Assembly: GCA_031278675.1 (NCBI GenBank)
Contig: JAITJY010000100.1
Span: 1-8,895 of the forward strand
From: Bifidobacteriaceae bacterium
GTDB lineage: Bacteria; Actinomycetota; Actinomycetes; Actinomycetales; WQXJ01
DNA length: 8,895 nt
Direction of reading: 5' to 3'
Part shown: piece by piece, positions 6,152 to 8,895 of the stretch
How the letters are laid out: every line of letters starts with the position of its first letter
Numbering within the stretch: position 1 is the stretch's first letter
The notes under the pieces: model-generated
Told to the model about the DNA's origin: nothing
Databases searched by the model: none
Seen by the model: only the letters and a program-made list of their open reading frames with translations
Program-made: the position numbers and the translations under genes

Positions 6152-6925
6152 ATGACGGGGCGTGCTGCAGCCCCGGGCGGGACCATGGGGCTGGGAGATC
6201 ATCTCCGGGAGTTGCGCAATCGCTTGATCTTCGCCTTGGTGGGGATTGGGTTGGGCGCTATTGGCGGTTGGTTCTTGTATGACCCGGTGGTGGCGTTCAT
6301 GTCTGCGCCGCTGAAGGAGATTACCGACACCAACGCGCAGATGAACTTCGAGACGATTTCTGCTGCCCTCGATTTGAAACTTCGGGTCTCGATCTCGTTG
6401 GGCGTGTTGGTGTCCAGCCCGTGGTGGATTTACCAGGTCGCGGCCTTCATTGGTCCTGGGTTGAAACGAAAAGAGAAGCTGATGGCGGGCGCGTTCGGCC
6501 TGGCGGGTTTCGTCTTGTTTGCGGCCGGGGCGGTGACGGGTGTTTGGGTGGCGCCCAGGGCGGTCAGCATCCTGGTGTCTTTTGTGCCCAGCGACGCGGC
6601 GGCGTTGGTCTCAGGCGTTTCTTATATCAACTTCTACACCTATTTGGTGATCGCTTTCGGGTTATCTTTCCTGGTGCCGGAACTTCTTGTGGCGGCGAGT
6701 TTCATGGGTGTGGTCAAGTCCCGCACTCTGGTGCGGGCCTGGCGCGTGGCGGTGGTTGTGGCGTTCGCGTTCGCCGCCGTGATCAACCCGATCCCGAACC
6801 CGCTTCCCATGATCATCCAGGCTCTGGGCATGTTGGGCCTGTATTATCTGGCCGTGCTGATCGCGTTCATGCACGAACGCAACGTGGCCCGGCGGACCCG
6901 TGAAACTCTAGCGGCGGCAGATTGA
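6152..6925 (+). CDS. tatC: TatC twin-arginine translocase core subunit, divergent at conserved polar positions
   Basis: TatC is the polytopic core of the Tat translocase and recognises the twin-arginine signal. The product is 257 residues with six membrane segments. The N-terminal signature MGLGDHLRELRNRL (12-25) is intact, as are SSPWWIYQVAAFIGPGLKRK (88-107) and E108 (equivalent to E. coli E103). Other expected residues are changed. FGLSFLVPE (169-177) has Leu where most TatC proteins have the membrane Glu (E. coli E170, in FGVSFEVP), with a Glu three residues later. The usual TPxD becomes INPIPNP (211-217), with Asn for Asp. The following LYE becomes LYY. I chose ATG 6152, 13 bases after the tatA stop, because actinobacterial TatC proteins usually carry such a short leader; ATG 6185 is possible. 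Neither has a strong ribosome site, so coupling to tatA is likely. Confidence 0.93.
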   Translation: MTGRAAAPGGTMGLGDHLRELRNRLIFALVGIGLGAIGGWFLYDPVVAFMSAPLKEITDTNAQMNFETISAALDLKLRVSISLGVLVSSPWWIYQVAAFIGPGLKRKEKLMAGAFGLAGFVLFAAGAVTGVWVAPRAVSILVSFVPSDAAALVSGVSYINFYTYLVIAFGLSFLVPELLVAASFMGVVKSRTLVRAWRVAVVVAFAFAAVINPIPNPLPMIIQALGMLGLYYLAVLIAFMHERNVARRTRETLAAAD

Positions 6926-6982
6926 GCGGTGGCATTGGGCTGGACGATCAGCCTGTTAGGGTTGGGGCCGCACCGATTTTGC

Positions 6983-6989
6983 GAGGAGG
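6983..6989 (+). promoter_or_regulatory. Ribosome binding site that sets the TTG start of the TPR gene
   Basis: GAGGAGG lies seven bases before the TTG at 6997. It is the strongest Shine-Dalgarno match in the window. It favours the TTG over the upstream in-frame TTG at 6922, which overlaps the tatC stop but has no such site. The 71 bases between tatC and this start hold nothing else I can identify. Confidence 0.7.
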
Positions 6990-6996
6990 CGATGCG

Positions 6997-7920
6997 TTGA
7001 CAAGCACTAACGCACAACCGGGCGGCACCGCCGAGAGCCGCCCGGCTGACTTGGACCCGGCTCTTGAGGACCTGATCCGGTTTTGGAACACGGCACCCCC
7101 GGACGTGCGTGAGCGTCTAGTCGCCGCCGCGCGGGCTCGCCCCGCGCCTGCCGATGAGGACGCCAGCGACGACGATCTACTCGAGGACGATGCGGCCGCG
7201 CCGCGCCGCCCGCAAACCGCCGCGCCGGTCGGCCGGTCAGGTCAGCTTTCTGGTCCACTGAAGAACCTGTTGATCGTGGCAGCGGTGATTGGTGTGGTGC
7301 TGGCCGTGTGGGCGATCGGCCGCCCGGCGGCCACCGGGGAGCAAACCACCAGCACCGCGACTGAAGGATCGGGTGTGGATTATGCGGAGCTAGCGATCGA
7401 GTTGGAAACAAAGTTGGAGGCTGACCCCAACAACGTTGATCTCATGCTGGAGCTCGGCATGGCCTATTTCTATTCCGGTGAGCTTGAGCAGGCCGCGACC
7501 CAATGGCGCGCCGTGTCCGAACTCAACCCCGAGTCCGCTGGCGCCTGGTATTACCTGGGCTTTTACTACTTGTCCACCGAACCCAGGGACGTTGCGGCCG
7601 CGAAGGCGGCCTGGGAGAAGGTACTCGAACTGGCACCTGGTTCGGAATGGGCAGAATTCGTCACCAACCACATCGACACCCTGGACGAATCCTCCGGCTC
7701 CGCCTCGGCTGGCGCCTCGGGCGCAGCGTCTGCCGACGCTGCGGCTGAGTCCAGTAGTGGTCCCTCGGCGGGGACCGCCGCCCGCGCCGCCTCGGGCGCA
7801 TCGGCTGAGCCGTCTGCCGGCGCATCCGCCAGTGCATTGGCTGGCGCAGGATCAGCGGCGGGGAGCTTCGGCGGCGAAGCCGCTGAGCAGTCTGCGGGCG
7901 CATCGGCGGGGGGCCCGTGA
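6997..7920 (+). CDS. Membrane-anchored TPR protein, possible cytochrome c biogenesis or assembly factor
   Basis: The 307-residue product has an acidic cytoplasmic N-terminus (about 1-85), one membrane helix (about 89-108), an external TPR region and a Ser/Ala/Gly-rich tail (231-307). Two TPR units can be seen: about 144-177 (DPNNVDLMLELGMAYFYSGE) and about 180-214 (SAGAWYYLGFYYLSTEP). The anchor plus two or three TPRs recalls the C-terminal half of CcmI/CycH and NrfG, which hold apocytochromes for haem attachment. Those belong mostly to System I, so the link here is inferred from position next to ccdA and from the resB/ccsA arm. The TTG start is supported by GAGGAGG seven bases upstream. The stop overlaps the ccdA GTG (GTGA). 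The N-terminal sequence DLDPALEDLIRFWNTAPPDV (18-37) is not one I recognise. Confidence 0.8.
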   Translation: MTSTNAQPGGTAESRPADLDPALEDLIRFWNTAPPDVRERLVAAARARPAPADEDASDDDLLEDDAAAPRRPQTAAPVGRSGQLSGPLKNLLIVAAVIGVVLAVWAIGRPAATGEQTTSTATEGSGVDYAELAIELETKLEADPNNVDLMLELGMAYFYSGELEQAATQWRAVSELNPESAGAWYYLGFYYLSTEPRDVAAAKAAWEKVLELAPGSEWAEFVTNHIDTLDESSGSASAGASGAASADAAAESSSGPSAGTAARAASGASAEPSAGASASALAGAGSAAGSFGGEAAEQSAGASAGGP

Positions 7921-8699
7921 TTGGTGGGGTCTCGGCTGGGGCCGCCCTCCTGGCCGGGGTCGTGGCGTTCGCTTCGCCGTGTTTCCTGCCGGTAGTGCCG
8001 GTTTGGGTCGGCTACATGACCGGTCTGGGGGAGCGCGCCGGGCGCCGCGCGCCGGGCGCCGGCGACCAGCCCAGCAACGCCGCCCCCCGCGCGGTCGCCA
8101 CCAGGTTGGTCGCCACCAGGTTGGGTCAACTCCAGGCCGTCACCCACGCGCTGTTGTTTGTGGCTGCTTTCACAGCCGTGTTCATGGCCCTGTGGGGCCT
8201 AGTGGCACTAGTCGGCTGGGCAGCCGCAGACTACCGGGACTGGTTGCGGATCGCCGCTGGCGCCTTACTCATGTTGCTGGGCCTAAACCGCACCGGCTTG
8301 ATCAACTTGGCGGCCTTTGCCCGCCAGCGCGGGCCGTCCTACCGCCCAGACCCCGCCGAGGCGCCCACCTGGCGCCGCTCGCTCCTATTGGGCCTGGCCT
8401 TCGGTGCCGGCTGGACACCGTGCATTGGCCCGGTGCTGGGTGCCGTCCTGGGCCTGGCCACCGCGCGGCCTACGGCGCTGGGCGGGCTCGCTCTAATGGC
8501 CTTGTTCGGCATCGGCCTGGGGCTGCCCTTCGTGGCAGTCACTGCTGGAGCCCAAGCCCTGGCCACGCGGCTGAAATGGCTGACCCGCCACCACCGGGCG
8601 GTTGACATTGCCGTTGGCGTGACCCTGATGGCCGTCGGCTTCCTGATGGTGTCGGGCCTGTTGGGGCGGCTGGCGGGGCTGTTCCCGGCCTTGATCTAA
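7917..8699 (+). CDS. ccdA: CcdA-family thiol-disulfide electron carrier
   Basis: CcdA moves reducing equivalents from cytoplasmic thioredoxin across the membrane to periplasmic-side thioredoxins such as ResA/TlpA. The 260-residue product has six membrane segments. The two redox cysteines sit in the expected motifs: FASPCFLPVVPVWVGYMTG (18-36, C22) and GAGWTPCIGPVLGAVL (163-178, C169). The start is GTG at 7917, sharing GTGA with the stop of the TPR gene. Between the first two membrane segments there is a hydrophilic loop (about 37-72) holding two small tandem DNA repeats. The partner is probably the TlpA-like thioredoxin encoded leftward from the other arm. The last 45 or so bases belong to a 146-bp-spaced duplication that continues past the stop. 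Confidence 0.94.
   Translation: MIGGVSAGAALLAGVVAFASPCFLPVVPVWVGYMTGLGERAGRRAPGAGDQPSNAAPRAVATRLVATRLGQLQAVTHALLFVAAFTAVFMALWGLVALVGWAAADYRDWLRIAAGALLMLLGLNRTGLINLAAFARQRGPSYRPDPAEAPTWRRSLLLGLAFGAGWTPCIGPVLGAVLGLATARPTALGGLALMALFGIGLGLPFVAVTAGAQALATRLKWLTRHHRAVDIAVGVTLMAVGFLMVSGLLGRLAGLFPALI
8033..8060 (+). repeat. 14-bp tandem duplication in ccdA
   Basis: GCGCGCCGGGCGCC occurs twice with no gap (8033-8046 and 8047-8060), in the hydrophilic loop of ccdA. The unit is not a multiple of three, so gain or loss of one copy would shift the frame. Confidence 0.75.
8094..8123 (+). repeat. 15-bp tandem duplication in ccdA
   Basis: GTCGCCACCAGGTTG occurs twice in tandem (8094-8108 and 8109-8123), encoding VATRLVATRL in the same cytoplasmic-type loop. 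The two copies are identical. Confidence 0.8.
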
Positions 8700-8749
8700 G
8701 ACGCGCCGCAAGCGGCCCCGGCGCCAAGCAGCCGCATCGTATGGTGCCC
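8653..8749 (+). repeat. Copy 1 of a 146-bp-spaced direct repeat, spanning the ccdA 3' end
   Basis: From about 8653 the last 45 or so bases of ccdA and 50 bases after its stop recur 146 bases downstream (8802-8895). Across the aligned part there are two substitutions and one 3-base gap, all inside the coding portion; the flank is identical. The flank contains the perfect inverted repeat GCCGC-AA-GCGGC (8705-8716). Confidence 0.88.
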
Positions 8750-8801
8750 CGGGCGGCCGCTGGGCTGGATTGGAAGACCGGATAGGGCAGGGGCGGGACG
8801 C

Positions 8802-8895
8802 CGGGCCTGGGGCGGCTGGCGGGACTGTTCCCGGCTTTGATCTAAGACGCGCCGCAAGCGGCCCCGGCGCCAAGCAGCCGCATCGTATGGTGCCC
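8802..8895 (+). repeat. Copy 2 of the direct repeat, running off the right edge
   Basis: This copy would encode GLGRLAGLFPALI and a stop, a near-perfect echo of the CcdA C-terminus (GLLGRLAGLFPALI). The frame is closed upstream by a TAG at 8783, so it is not a gene by itself. The repeat reaches the last base of the window, so its true end and the number of further copies are unknown. The hairpin GCCGC-AA-GCGGC recurs at 8851-8862. The 50 or so bases between the copies (about 8750-8801) hold nothing I recognise, and there is no T-tract terminator. Confidence 0.85.

Noticed and set aside
8493..8873. Minus-strand frames beginning MAPGPLAARLRS in both repeat copies
   Set aside because: They are antisense to ccdA and its duplicated tail. 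The shared N-terminus only reflects the 146-bp-spaced duplication.

Overview
The window is GC-rich and densely coding, with start-stop overlaps and GTG/TTG starts. Together with the protein families present (ResB/CcsA cytochrome c maturation, a twin-arginine-exported flavoprotein with a lipobox, an actinobacterial-style TatC N-terminus), this suggests a high-GC Actinomycetota. Exported FAD reductases of this type are plentiful in Coriobacteriia, but nothing seen here fixes the class.

The layout is two divergent gene clusters around a roughly 300-bp control region (4861-5161). Leftward, in transcription order, lie an exported FAD-binding reductase-like lipoprotein (4860-3118), resB (3128-1671), ccsA (1687-530) and a membrane-anchored TlpA/ResA-type thioredoxin that runs off the left edge (537 to <1). 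Each gene overlaps the next by about 8-17 bases, so they look like one translationally coupled operon. Rightward lie a TatB-like protein (5162-5872), TatA (5869-6138), TatC (6152-6925), a membrane-anchored TPR protein (6997-7920) and CcdA (7917-8699), again tightly packed.

The genes make sense together. The Tat proteins would export the folded flavoprotein. CcdA passes reducing power across the membrane to the TlpA-like thioredoxin, which would keep apocytochrome cysteines reduced. ResB and CcsA would carry haem and attach it. This is a System II cytochrome c pathway split over two arms, with a Tat translocase and its probable cargo in between. No CxxCH haem-attachment motif was seen in any protein in the window, so the cytochrome client must be encoded elsewhere.

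Three things stand out. The TatC has lost polar residues that are nearly universal in its family, and the TatB-like partner has an altered hinge. The flavoprotein keeps the fumarate-reductase fold signatures but lacks the catalytic arginines of fumarate reductases. In-frame tandem repeats occur in the linkers of several of the proteins, and the last 45 or so bases of ccdA plus 50 bases of flank recur 146 bases downstream, at the very end of the window.
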